This document shows, in pieces, positions 8,945 to 16,881 of a DNA stretch of 64,000 bases. The DNA is from Hymenobacter citatus (lineage in GTDB: Bacteria; Bacteroidota; Bacteroidia; Cytophagales; Hymenobacteraceae). The translations under genes and the position numbers were made by a program. The notes beneath the pieces were generated by a model. It was not told the DNA's origin, did not search any database, and saw only the letters and a list, made by a program, of their open reading frames with translations. Every line of letters begins with the position of its first letter. The stretch's first letter is position 1. The DNA lies in NCBI RefSeq assembly GCF_014333615.1, contig NZ_JACSCY010000003.1, positions 248,001 to 312,000 on the forward strand, read 5' to 3'.

Positions 8945-10168
8945 CTAATATTGCGCAAGGAAGGCATAGGCCGCCAGCGTGTAGGCGGCAGCGCCCGAGA
9001 AGTGGTTGGCGCCCTCAATAGGGCGTAGCTCTACCTGGGTAGCGCCGCGGGCGCGCATGGCTTTGTATGCGTCTTCGGAGTTGAAGAAGGGCACGTAGTC
9101 GTCGGCGGTGCCGTGGAAGAGGGCCGTGGGCGCGGTGGGCTTCCAGTCGTAGATGTCGTTGTCGGTGAGGGTGGCGGCCAGGGGGGCGTCGTTGCCATTC
9201 AGCACCGCGTCGCGGAAGGTGGTGGTGAAGAGCTGACTGGGCAACTGAGGCACGGCGCTGAACTGGTTGGCTTGCAGCTGCGCGGCGTAGGGCGCTTTAT
9301 AATAGTAGCTGAATGGCCGGTTCAGCTTGTATACCCGGTCGTAGGTACTCAGCACCCACACGTAGGTGCTCAGGAAATTCAGGGGCTGATTGCTGTTGAG
9401 AATGTAGCGCGCAAAGGCCGATTTGTGGTAGGCACCTGCGCCCGGCGCACTGGCCGTGACGGTAAACTCCTGGCTGTTTTTTTCCTCGATAAGCTTGTGC
9501 AGCGCCATCGTGGCGAAGCCGCCCTCGGAGTAACCTACCAGGAAGTTTTTGTCGTTGCGCTGAATTTTCTGCTGGGCGCAGAACTCTCGCGCCGCCCGCA
9601 GCATGTCCAGCGAGGCCGAGGCCAGGGAAGCCGCGTGCTCGTAGGGGTGCGGCAGGTTTTTGCTGGCGCCGTAGCCAATGTAGTCGGGCGCCGCCACAAT
9701 GTAGCCGGTAGACGCCAGCACCGATACAGCCGAGTACACCTCGCTGCTGGAGCTATAGTAGGAAGGCGCGTGGTCTTCGTCGGCGGGGCGCAGGGTGCCG
9801 TGTTGGTAGCTGAGCAGCGGCAGGGCCACGGGCGCCGTGGGCACCAGCAGCGCCCCGGAGGCCGTCACGGGCTGGCCATCGGTGTTTTGGGTGGTGTAGG
9901 TGAGCCGGTATACCTTAATCGGGTACTTCGCCAGCGCCCCCACCAGCGGCACCTGCGACACACGCCCGGCCAGCGTTTGCACGCTGTACTCGCCAATGAG
10001 TTTGCTGCCCACCAAATGGGTAGCGGCGGCCGGCGCCTCAGGGGTTTCGGTAGCGGTGGCAGGGGTAGGCGAATCGGAATTGCAACTGGTGGCCGTGCCA
10101 GCCCCGAGGGCCACGCCCAGGAAACCAGTCAGCCACGCCAGGCGGGTAGCAAGCTTAGGAAAACGCAC
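8945..10168 (-). CDS. Secreted alpha/beta hydrolase (lipase/esterase-like), probable lipoprotein
   Basis: A 407-residue protein. The N-terminus is a signal sequence ending TATSC, so Cys29 may be lipidated, although the lipobox is not ideal. A low-complexity Thr/Pro/Ala linker (31-50) follows. The fold is alpha/beta hydrolase: the oxyanion region YQHGTLRP, the nucleophile elbow GYSEGG (Ser214), the acid in FHGTADDYVP (Asp356 or Asp357) and the His in GANHF (His389). This arrangement matches secretory lipase and prolyl-peptidase-like bacterial hydrolases. Likely substrates are ester lipids or short peptides; the sequence does not decide. A strong terminator follows it. Confidence 0.8.
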   Translation of the reverse strand: MRFPKLATRLAWLTGFLGVALGAGTATSCNSDSPTPATATETPEAPAAATHLVGSKLIGEYSVQTLAGRVSQVPLVGALAKYPIKVYRLTYTTQNTDGQPVTASGALLVPTAPVALPLLSYQHGTLRPADEDHAPSYYSSSSEVYSAVSVLASTGYIVAAPDYIGYGASKNLPHPYEHAASLASASLDMLRAAREFCAQQKIQRNDKNFLVGYSEGGFATMALHKLIEEKNSQEFTVTASAPGAGAYHKSAFARYILNSNQPLNFLSTYVWVLSTYDRVYKLNRPFSYYYKAPYAAQLQANQFSAVPQLPSQLFTTTFRDAVLNGNDAPLAATLTDNDIYDWKPTAPTALFHGTADDYVPFFNSEDAYKAMRARGATQVELRPIEGANHFSGAAAYTLAAYAFLAQY

Positions 10169-10238
10169 GATCTATATAGATGAATGGTAGGTCGTTGTAT
10201 AACACTGATGCGCCCGAAAAATTCGATTTTGCTGTCAG

Positions 10239-10459
10239 AACCACGGATTCGCTCGGATTTTTCGGATTGATCGGATTTTGTGGACGATGGTCGTTCGGCT
10301 TTCCCAGGGCTGAAGCCCTGGGCTACGCAGCGCTGTTCGTTTCTTTCATGCCATCTTCTTCTTTCCACTAATTAGCCCAGGGCTTCAGCCCTGGGAAAGC
10401 CGAACGACCATCGTCCACAAAATCCGACCAATCCGAAAAATCCGAGCGAATCCGTGGTT
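10239..10459. repeat. Very long inverted repeat, 86-bp arms
   Basis: The arms 10239-10324 and 10374-10459 match as reverse complements at 85 of 86 positions around a 49-base loop. The arm end contains its own hairpin CCCAGGGCT-GA-AGCCCTGGG. The outer half repeats the words TCGGATT/ATCGGATT several times. It fills most of the 364-base gap upstream of blaI; no gene is seen there. Confidence 0.9.
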
Positions 10460-10478
10460 TAGACTTTTATCTAAAAAA

Positions 10479-10508
10479 TTAGTTGTATAACTAAATAATT
10501 AGTTATAC
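10479..10508. promoter_or_regulatory. Putative BlaI operator
   Basis: An AT-rich dyad TTAGTTGTATAACTAA (10479-10494) followed by the half-repeat TTAGTTATAC (10499-10508) lies 25-54 bases upstream of the blaI start. BlaI/MecI repressors bind dyads with TACA/TGTA cores and repress their own operon, so this is the natural operator. Location and symmetry are seen; binding is inferred. Confidence 0.5.
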
Positions 10509-10532
10509 CTTACTCCCATCAACCCCAATTAC

Positions 10533-10946
10533 ATGGAAAATCTACCCGAACTCACCCGTGCCGAGGAGCAAGTCATGCAAGTGCTGTGGCAGCGGGGGCC
10601 GTCGTTTGTGAAGGACGTGCTGCCGGAGCTGCCCGCGCCTACCCCGGCTTATACTACAGTGTCTACCATCATCCGCATTCTGGAACAGAAGGGCTTTGTG
10701 GGGCACGAGGCCTTTGGGCGCACCCACCGCTACCACGCCCTGGTGGCGCAGGATGCCTACCGCCGCTTCTCGCTCACGAAGCTGCTGGGGGGCTACTTCG
10801 GCGGGTCGTTCAGCCGGTTGGTGAGCTTTTTTGCCCAGGAAGAAAACCTGGATGCCCGGCAGCTCGACGAGCTGCTGCGCCACGCCCAGCAGGACCTACC
10901 CCCTACCCCCACCGACTCGCCCGATGACGACGCCCCCACTGCTTAA
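10533..10946 (+). CDS. blaI: BlaI/MecI/CopY family transcriptional repressor
   Basis: A 137-residue protein with the full winged-helix domain: LTRAEEQVMQVLWQRGPSFVKDVL (residues 7-31), then AYTTVSTIIRILEQKGFVGHE, the recognition helix and wing of BlaI proteins. A C-terminal dimerisation helix (about 78-120) and an acidic, Pro-rich tail follow. BlaI represses its operon until a membrane M56 protease triggers its removal. The gene overlaps the next one, an M56 peptidase, by 23 bases, so the two are translationally coupled. No beta-lactamase gene is nearby, so the regulon is more likely cell-envelope stress than resistance. Confidence 0.9.
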   Translation: MENLPELTRAEEQVMQVLWQRGPSFVKDVLPELPAPTPAYTTVSTIIRILEQKGFVGHEAFGRTHRYHALVAQDAYRRFSLTKLLGGYFGGSFSRLVSFFAQEENLDARQLDELLRHAQQDLPPTPTDSPDDDAPTA

Positions 10947-12300
10947 CTGGTATCTGCTGAGCACGCTCGTGTTGGGCGCGCTGTGGCTGCTCTACCACCT
11001 GGCTCTGCGCCGCGAGCGGTGCTTCCAGTACAACCGCGCCCTGCTGCTGCTGGCCCCGCCGCTGGCGGCGCTGCTACCGTTGCTGCGCCTGCCCACAGCT
11101 TGGCTGCCGGCTACTCCCGCGGCCCAGGCGCCCCTGCACCTGCTGTTGCCGGCCGTGACGGTAGGCGCCCCGGCTACCAGTGCGCCCACCACGCCGCTGC
11201 TCTTTTGGGTGTTGCTGCTGTATGGTGCCGGCGTAGCCTTGCTGTTAGGTAGGTTGGGTTGGCAGCTGCTGATTCTCTGGCGCTTCACGCGCACCCTACC
11301 CCCCGAGCACCACGCCGATTACACCTTGCGCCCTACCCGCGGCCGGAGCCCTACCGGCTCCTTTGGTCGCACGGTGTTCTGGGACGATTCCCTACCCCTC
11401 TCTACCGCCGAGGCTGCCCACGTGCTGCGCCACGAGCTGGTGCACGTGCACCAGCATCACACCCTCGACCGGCTTTGGCTGCGTGTGTGGCAGGCCGTGC
11501 TCTGGCCCAACCCCTTTGTGCACCTGCTCCCCCGCGCCCTCGACCTCACCCACGAATACCTCGCCGATGCGGCCGCGGCGCCTTCTACTGCTACCGATTA
11601 TATCCGGCTACTGGCCCGCCAAGCCTCGGGCTGGCTAGGGCAAGCGCCTACCCTCGCGCATTCCTTCTTTTCATCCTCCACCTTAACCCGTATTGCCATG
11701 CTGAACCGTTCATCGTCTGTACCCCGCCGCTGGAAGCAGTGGCTGGCGCTGCCCGTGTGTGCCGGGTCGTTGGTTATGGTTGCCTATGCGAAAAACACAG
11801 TAGCAGGTGAGGCAACCGTGCGCACGATGTATCCTAATCATCAAGCGCAAGCATCGATGCCGGCACCGCCCCCACCCCCAGCCCTGTATACTGCTGTCGA
11901 TCAGATGCCTCAGCCCGTAGGTGGGATGGATCAATTACTACGATACTTTACGCAGAATATCCGCTACCCGGAAGCTGCAAAGGCACAACATCTGGAAGGT
12001 AAAGTGCTGGTTAGTTTTATCGTAGCTGCTAATGGAAGCGTGCAGGCTGTGCAAATCCATAAGGGAATAGCAGAAGACCTCGATGCAAAAACCACTTTGA
12101 ATGATATTGTAGTAGTTGGATATACAGCAACTGATGGCAAAGCCAAAGCGGGGAATGCAACGTCGGGCGCAAGGCAAGCTATAGACGAGGAAGCCCTACG
12201 CGTGGTGCGGGCCATGCCTCAGCAATGGAAACCTGGTCAACAGAATGGGAAACCCGTGGCCGTATTACTTACGCTCCCAATAGTTTATGCCTTGAGATAA
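10924..12300 (+). CDS. BlaR1-type M56 peptidase with TonB C-terminal domain, copy 1
   Basis: A 458-residue protein; the ATG at 10924 overlaps the end of blaI. The N-terminal half has membrane helices (about 6-25, 36-52, 85-110) and a cytosolic gluzincin domain with His170-Glu-Leu-Val-His174 (HEXXH) and Glu211 in HEYLAD as the third zinc ligand. A further helix (about 270-285) leads outward to a C-terminal TonB-like domain (PVGGMDQLLRYFTQNIRYPEAAK to the end). It should sense an envelope signal and cleave BlaI or a partner. Oddly, its TonB domain carries a roughly 27-residue insertion with NDIVVVGYTA, which resembles the SusC DDVVVIGYTT strand and is missing from the two paralogues downstream. 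Confidence 0.85.
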   Translation: MTTPPLLNWYLLSTLVLGALWLLYHLALRRERCFQYNRALLLLAPPLAALLPLLRLPTAWLPATPAAQAPLHLLLPAVTVGAPATSAPTTPLLFWVLLLYGAGVALLLGRLGWQLLILWRFTRTLPPEHHADYTLRPTRGRSPTGSFGRTVFWDDSLPLSTAEAAHVLRHELVHVHQHHTLDRLWLRVWQAVLWPNPFVHLLPRALDLTHEYLADAAAAPSTATDYIRLLARQASGWLGQAPTLAHSFFSSSTLTRIAMLNRSSSVPRRWKQWLALPVCAGSLVMVAYAKNTVAGEATVRTMYPNHQAQASMPAPPPPPALYTAVDQMPQPVGGMDQLLRYFTQNIRYPEAAKAQHLEGKVLVSFIVAANGSVQAVQIHKGIAEDLDAKTTLNDIVVVGYTATDGKAKAGNATSGARQAIDEEALRVVRAMPQQWKPGQQNGKPVAVLLTLPIVYALR

Positions 12301-12358
12301 GGTAGGTGTGTTAGTCTTTTGTGCACACTGTATTACACTCTCCTTTATTCCTTCTGTT

Positions 12359-13801
12359 ATGCTACTTCACTGGCTTTGGCTGAGCACCCTGCTGCTCGGT
12401 GCCCTTTGGCTGTTCTACTACCTTGGGCTGCGGCGCGAGCAAAGCTTCCGCTACAATCGGGTACTGCTGGTGATGGCGCCGCTGCTGGCTGCCACGCTGC
12501 CGCTGCTACCCCTACCTGCTCTGGAGTTGGCTAACCCGGTTTTGGCGCGGCAGCCGTTGCAGTTTCTATTACCCGAGGCAACGGCCAATGCAGATACTGC
12601 CCACCCAGCGGCTACTGTTGTGCCATGGTTGGTACTCTGCTACGGCATGGGGGTAGTGGTGTTGCTGGCGCGGCTGGGCGGGCAGCTCTGGCAACTGTGG
12701 CGCTTCGGCCACTCCCTACCCGCCGAGCAGCACGCGGGCTACACGCTGCGCCGCACCAGCGGCCGGCGTCCTACCAGCTCTTTCGGCCGCACCGTGTTTT
12801 GGGACGATACCCTACCCCTCACACCCGCCGAGGGCCGACAGATACTAGCTCACGAGCTGGCGCACGTGCGCCAGCACCACACCCTCGACCGGCTTTGGCT
12901 GCGCGTGTGGCAGGCCGTGCTCTGGCCCAACCCCTTCGTGCACCTGCTGCCGCCCGCCCTACACCTCACCCACGAGTACCTCGCCGATGAGGCCGCCGCC
13001 GCTACCTCGCCCACCCACTACGTTGGTTTGCTGGCGCGGCAGGCTACCGGCTGGTTGGGGCAGGCGCCTACCCTCGCGCATTCCTTCTTTTCATCCTCCA
13101 CTTTAACCCGTATTGCTATGCTGAACCGTCCGTCCGTTACCCGCCGCTGGAAGCAGTGGCTGGCCCTACCCCTTGGCTGCGTCCTGCTGGGCGTAGTAGC
13201 CTGTGAGAAGAATACACCAGCTGATGAAGTTGCCGCAGCACCCCAAACGCAGGAAAGCAAAAGACCTAGCCATATAGAAATACGCAAGGTGCCTAACTCA
13301 AAAAAGTTAGTAATACTTCTGGATGGTAAACAGATTGAAGGTGAATATGAAAAAGATGAGATAGGCGAAGTGTTGCGAAAGCATCTGTCTTCTTCATCTC
13401 AAATATCATCGGCATCTACTACACCTCCCCCGCCGCCGCCTGCCTTCACTGCAAAGGGTGAGCGAATCTACGCCTACGTCGAGCAAATGCCGGAGCCCCC
13501 AGGTGGCATAGGTGGCTTATTGAAATATATCGGCGAAAACATTCAGTATCCAGCTAGTGCCAAAGCGGCGAAATTGGAAGGCAAGTCATTTGTCAGCTTC
13601 ACCGTCAATAAAGATGGCAACATAGAAGACGTACAGCTGCGAAAAGGCGTTTCCTCTCCCGAACACGAAGCAGCAGCGCAGGCGATGAACGACGAAGCCT
13701 TGCGCGTCGTCAAGGGCCTACCCACTTGGACACCAGGCAAACAAAACGGTCAGCCCGTGAATGTATCCTTCACGATTCCGGTCAGCTACGCTTTGAAGTA
13801 A
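12359..13801 (+). CDS. BlaR1-type M56 peptidase with TonB C-terminal domain, copy 2
   Basis: A 480-residue paralogue of the preceding gene, 58 bases downstream. The ATG at 12359 starts at the first membrane helix. The HEXXH is His165-Glu-Leu-Ala-His169, with a downstream HEYLAD glutamate. After the shared MLNRPSVTRRWKQWLALP segment comes a membrane helix ending GVVACEKN, then a periplasmic HIEIRKVPNSKKLVILLDGKQ region of about 45 residues not found in copy 1. A poly-Pro linker and a TonB C-terminal domain (GGIGGLLKYIGENIQYPASAK) follow. The sequence from the FGRTVFWDD motif to the RLWLRVWQAVLWPNPFVHLL block is almost identical among the three copies, pointing to tandem duplication or gene conversion. 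Confidence 0.85.
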   Translation: MLLHWLWLSTLLLGALWLFYYLGLRREQSFRYNRVLLVMAPLLAATLPLLPLPALELANPVLARQPLQFLLPEATANADTAHPAATVVPWLVLCYGMGVVVLLARLGGQLWQLWRFGHSLPAEQHAGYTLRRTSGRRPTSSFGRTVFWDDTLPLTPAEGRQILAHELAHVRQHHTLDRLWLRVWQAVLWPNPFVHLLPPALHLTHEYLADEAAAATSPTHYVGLLARQATGWLGQAPTLAHSFFSSSTLTRIAMLNRPSVTRRWKQWLALPLGCVLLGVVACEKNTPADEVAAAPQTQESKRPSHIEIRKVPNSKKLVILLDGKQIEGEYEKDEIGEVLRKHLSSSSQISSASTTPPPPPPAFTAKGERIYAYVEQMPEPPGGIGGLLKYIGENIQYPASAKAAKLEGKSFVSFTVNKDGNIEDVQLRKGVSSPEHEAAAQAMNDEALRVVKGLPTWTPGKQNGQPVNVSFTIPVSYALK

Positions 13802-13845
13802 CGACTATATGCTATACAATTGATAAAGCACTGACATATAAACCA

Positions 13846-15354
13846 ATGCGCACACTATTATTATCTACTGATATATTTCGCTGGTTTTGGCTCAGCACGC
13901 TGGTGCTGGGCCTCTTTTGGGCCTTCTATTATTTGGTCTTGAAACAAGAGCGGCTTTTTTGTTATAACCGAATACTATTACTGTCGGCACCTGTCGTAGC
14001 GGCTGTATGGCCGCTGCTACAGGTACCTTCCCGCTACTTACCCGCTGGCTACTTACCTGTTATACCGATAACTCCTGCCGATGCGGGCGTAATACCAGCG
14101 TTGCCTTTGTTGCTACCGGAGTCGACTATCAGAACTGAGGTGCCGGCTTCTACTCCCATTTCGTGGTGGTTGCTCATCTACGGCGCCGGTGTGTTCTGTA
14201 TGCTGGCCCGACTAAGCTGGCAGCTCTATCAGCTATGGCGATTCACTCGCTCCCTACCCACCGCACCGTATGAGCGCTATACGCTGCGGCGCACAGGCGG
14301 GCGGCGCCCTACAGGGTCTTTTGGTCGCACGGTGTATTGGGACGAAACCGTGCCGCTTACTCCTGTTGAGGCTAGCCAAGTGCTGCGCCATGAGCTAGCG
14401 CACGTGTACCAACGGCATACGCTCGACCGCTTGTGGCTGCGCGTGTGGCAAGCCTTGCTCTGGCCCAACCCCTTCGTGCACTTGCTGCTCCGGGCGCTCG
14501 ACCTCACCCACGAGTACCTCGCTGATGCTGCCGTAGCAACTGGTGCTCCGGCGCAGCACTACATCCGCCTGTTGGCCTGCCAAGCCACTGGCTGGCGTAA
14601 TCGCACGCCGGCCCTGGCGCACTCTTTCTTTTCATCCTCCACCTTAATCCGCATTGCCATGCTCAACCGCCTATCTCCTCCTCGTCGCTGGAAACAGTGG
14701 CTGCTCCTACCGCTTGGCTGCGTGCTGCTCGGTTTAGTGGCCTGTGACAAGAAGGTATCTACCAGCTCACAGAAAAGAGAAAAAAACACCGTTGATTTAT
14801 TTATGTCATCTATTCAACTAACTGATTCCAAATCCTTACCACAGTCAATAGAAGTTCGCAAAGACCCTAACAGCAATACCCCCAGGACGGCAAGAAACTG
14901 GAAACGGATGCGCAATCAGCGCGATTTTATCACGGTAATTAACGGCAAATCGATACTGAATGGGCGGCTTACCAATAGAATGCTGACGCGTTTTGCCAGC
15001 CAACCAATGAGTACAGACACAGGAGCTTACTCAGCCATCTTCCCAGTCCCGGCAGGCGGAGCACCTGGCTTATTGCAATTTGTAGAACGGAATACCACAT
15101 ACCCCAGAAGCGGTATAGATGCCAAATTAGAGGGAAAGGTTTGGGTCAATTTCGTAGTCAATAAGTATGGTCAGGTAACAGAAACAAGCATTCGTCGTGG
15201 CATCACTTCTGCAAAATATCCTGACGCTGCGGCGGAAATGAATGCGGAAGCAGTACGCGTTGTAAAAGCATTGCCAAAATGGACCCCGGGCACATGCGAT
15301 GGTGAGCCGGCTGGTGTGGCCTTTACTATTCCCGTTGACTATACTCTAAAATAA
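13846..15354 (+). CDS. BlaR1-type M56 peptidase with TonB C-terminal domain, copy 3
   Basis: A 502-residue third copy, 44 bases after copy 2. The ATG at 13846 precedes DIFRWFWLSTLVLGLFWAFYY, the first helix. His182-Glu-Leu-Ala-His186 and HEYLAD are intact. The periplasmic part keeps the IEVRKDPNS motif of copy 2 but is otherwise diverged (RTARNWKRMRNQRDF) and richer in A/T than the other copies. The C-terminal TonB-like domain is present (GAPGLLQFVERNTTYPRSG to VDYTLK). The conserved protease core and free outer domain suggest three receptors feeding one BlaI repressor with different external ligands; that last step is inference. Confidence 0.8.
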   Translation: MRTLLLSTDIFRWFWLSTLVLGLFWAFYYLVLKQERLFCYNRILLLSAPVVAAVWPLLQVPSRYLPAGYLPVIPITPADAGVIPALPLLLPESTIRTEVPASTPISWWLLIYGAGVFCMLARLSWQLYQLWRFTRSLPTAPYERYTLRRTGGRRPTGSFGRTVYWDETVPLTPVEASQVLRHELAHVYQRHTLDRLWLRVWQALLWPNPFVHLLLRALDLTHEYLADAAVATGAPAQHYIRLLACQATGWRNRTPALAHSFFSSSTLIRIAMLNRLSPPRRWKQWLLLPLGCVLLGLVACDKKVSTSSQKREKNTVDLFMSSIQLTDSKSLPQSIEVRKDPNSNTPRTARNWKRMRNQRDFITVINGKSILNGRLTNRMLTRFASQPMSTDTGAYSAIFPVPAGGAPGLLQFVERNTTYPRSGIDAKLEGKVWVNFVVNKYGQVTETSIRRGITSAKYPDAAAEMNAEAVRVVKALPKWTPGTCDGEPAGVAFTIPVDYTLK

Positions 15355-15402
15355 AATTTGCCCACTATCCTACCTGCCTGGGCAGAGTACCGGGCAAACT
15401 TT
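15353..15402 (+). terminator. Possible terminator after the blaI/M56 operon
   Basis: The stem AAAATTTGCCC / GGGCAAACTTT, with an inner TGCC-TG-GGCA hairpin, begins at the stop codon of M56 copy 3. The T-run is weak, so the call is tentative. Confidence 0.4.
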
Positions 15403-15481
15403 ATTCCCCACCTCCCGGAACGACCTTTCAGCCCGGCGCGTATCTTTAGCTTCCACATCACTTGAGGACTCGCGCGCACCT

Positions 15482-16468
15482 GTGGCTTCTATCCGGCTTT
15501 TTCGTCTTTTCCCTACCCGCTTACGGTACGGAGTAGCAGCACTCCTGCTGAGCGTCGGTTGCTCGGCGCCGCAGGAGAAGCGGGCGCAGCCTACTCCAGC
15601 CGAGCTGGCCCGCGCCCGGCAGCAGCAGCTGCACCAGGATTCGTTGCGGGCCGATTCGGTTGCCAAGGTGCACGGCGAGCTGCCCGGCGCCATCCTGCCC
15701 GACTCGCGCATTGTGGCCTATTATGGCAATCCGCTGCACAAGAGCATGGGTATTTTGGGGCAGTACCCGCAGGATGAAATGCTGCGCCGCCTCAGCGAGC
15801 AGATTGAAGAATGGGAAGCCGCCGACCCCAAGCGCCCCGTGCGTCCGGCCCTGCACCTCACGGCCATCATCGCCCAGCGCGACTCCGGTGCCGATGGTAA
15901 GTACCGCGCCTCCCTCCCCGACAGTACCATCCGGCGCATGATAGCACTGGGCCGCCAGCAGCACGCCCTGGTGTTTCTGGATGTGCAAGTGGGGCTCAGC
16001 ACCTTGCCCCAGGAGCTGCCGCGCCTGGCGCCCTACCTACGCCTCCCCTTCGTGCACCTAGGCATCGACCCGGAGTTTTCGATGAAATCGGGCCGGCGGC
16101 CGGGTACGGAGGTGGGCGAGTTTGATGCGCAGGACGTGAACTACGCCCGCCGCTTTCTGGCCGATATCGTGAGCGAATACCAGTTGCCGCCTAAGGTGCT
16201 GGTGGTGCACCGCTTCCGCCAGGATATGGTCACCAACTACCAGGACATCAAAACCGACCCGCGGGTGCAGATTGTGATGGACATGGACGGCTGGGGCACG
16301 CCCAAAATCAAGCGCGGCTCCTACCGCAAGTTCATCAAGCAGCAGCCCGTGGAGTTTGCCGGCTTCAAGCTGTTCTATAAAAACGATCGGCGCCCCGGCT
16401 CCCGCCTCATGACCCCCGCCGAAGTAGCCGCCTTGGACCCCAAGCCGCTGTATATTCAGTATCAGTGA
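15482..16468 (+). CDS. Hypothetical lipoprotein, paralogue 1
   Basis: A 328-residue protein starting at GTG (15482). A signal sequence ends at LLSVGC, so Cys27 is the probable lipidated residue. The mature protein has ordered blocks shared with the gene at 16882: LPGAILPDSRIVAYYGNP, MGILG, PVRPALHLTAIIAQ, ALVFLDVQVGLS, HLGIDPEFSM, DVNYARRFL, VLVVHRF and MDMDGWG. Alternating short strands and helices with Asp/Glu at strand ends look like a TIM-barrel, so a glycoside-hydrolase-like fold is possible. I do not recognise a characterised family. Its UGA stop touches the outer arm of a palindromic element. Confidence 0.7.
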   Translation: MASIRLFRLFPTRLRYGVAALLLSVGCSAPQEKRAQPTPAELARARQQQLHQDSLRADSVAKVHGELPGAILPDSRIVAYYGNPLHKSMGILGQYPQDEMLRRLSEQIEEWEAADPKRPVRPALHLTAIIAQRDSGADGKYRASLPDSTIRRMIALGRQQHALVFLDVQVGLSTLPQELPRLAPYLRLPFVHLGIDPEFSMKSGRRPGTEVGEFDAQDVNYARRFLADIVSEYQLPPKVLVVHRFRQDMVTNYQDIKTDPRVQIVMDMDGWGTPKIKRGSYRKFIKQQPVEFAGFKLFYKNDRRPGSRLMTPAEVAALDPKPLYIQYQ

Positions 16469-16658
16469 GTGGTGAAGTGGTGAAATGGTGAGTTTGTGAA
16501 ATTGTGAAATAAAAACGTGTGTCATCCTGAGCACAGCGAAGGACCTTATGCCTGTTGAACGACTGTCGTAACAACGACTCGTTCTCTCGTAAGAAGGGTC
16601 TTCGCAAGCTCAGGATGACACACGTTTTTTTAACTCACCATTTCACCATTTCACCACT
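16468..16658. repeat. Nested palindromic element: family E outside, family A inside
   Basis: The outer arms are the GTGAAATGGTGAG type (16468-16510 and 16634-16658). Inside are family A arms starting GTGTGTCATCCTGAGC (about 16518) and ending GCTCAGGATGACACAC (about 16623). The spacer contains GTTGAACGAC and CAACGACTCG. The element begins at the stop codon of the preceding lipoprotein. The rest of this 413-base gap (16659-16881) shows no gene or clear signal. Confidence 0.85.
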
Positions 16659-16881
16659 CCTACCCTCCTACACCTGCACCGGTCTAAGGGCTTCTTTATA
16701 CCAGCCGGTCTGCTTCTTGCAGGACGCATGGCTTAGCTCATCCGTAGCCGGACCGCCACAGCAACATCCTCAGTCACTTAACAAAGCTATATAGCCTTAT
16801 TCCTTGATCAATAGATTTTTTTGTTGCCGAACTTCCTAGCTTTATGGTCCGTAGCCTTATCATTTTGCCTAATTACTCGCT

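Noticed and set aside
9113..10183. Long antisense ORFs such as the one opposite the lipase gene
   Set aside because: High GC creates long open shadow frames; they have Arg/Gly/Val-rich composition and no domain, while the opposite frame has clear homology motifs.
13195..13206. Lipoprotein signal in M56 copies 2 and 3 (VVAC)
   Set aside because: It lies at the end of an internal membrane helix about 280 residues from the N-terminus, so signal peptidase II processing is not expected.
10533..15354. Beta-lactam resistance operon
   Set aside because: BlaI and M56 proteins are present, but there is no beta-lactamase, and the receptors have TonB-like rather than penicillin-binding C-terminal domains.
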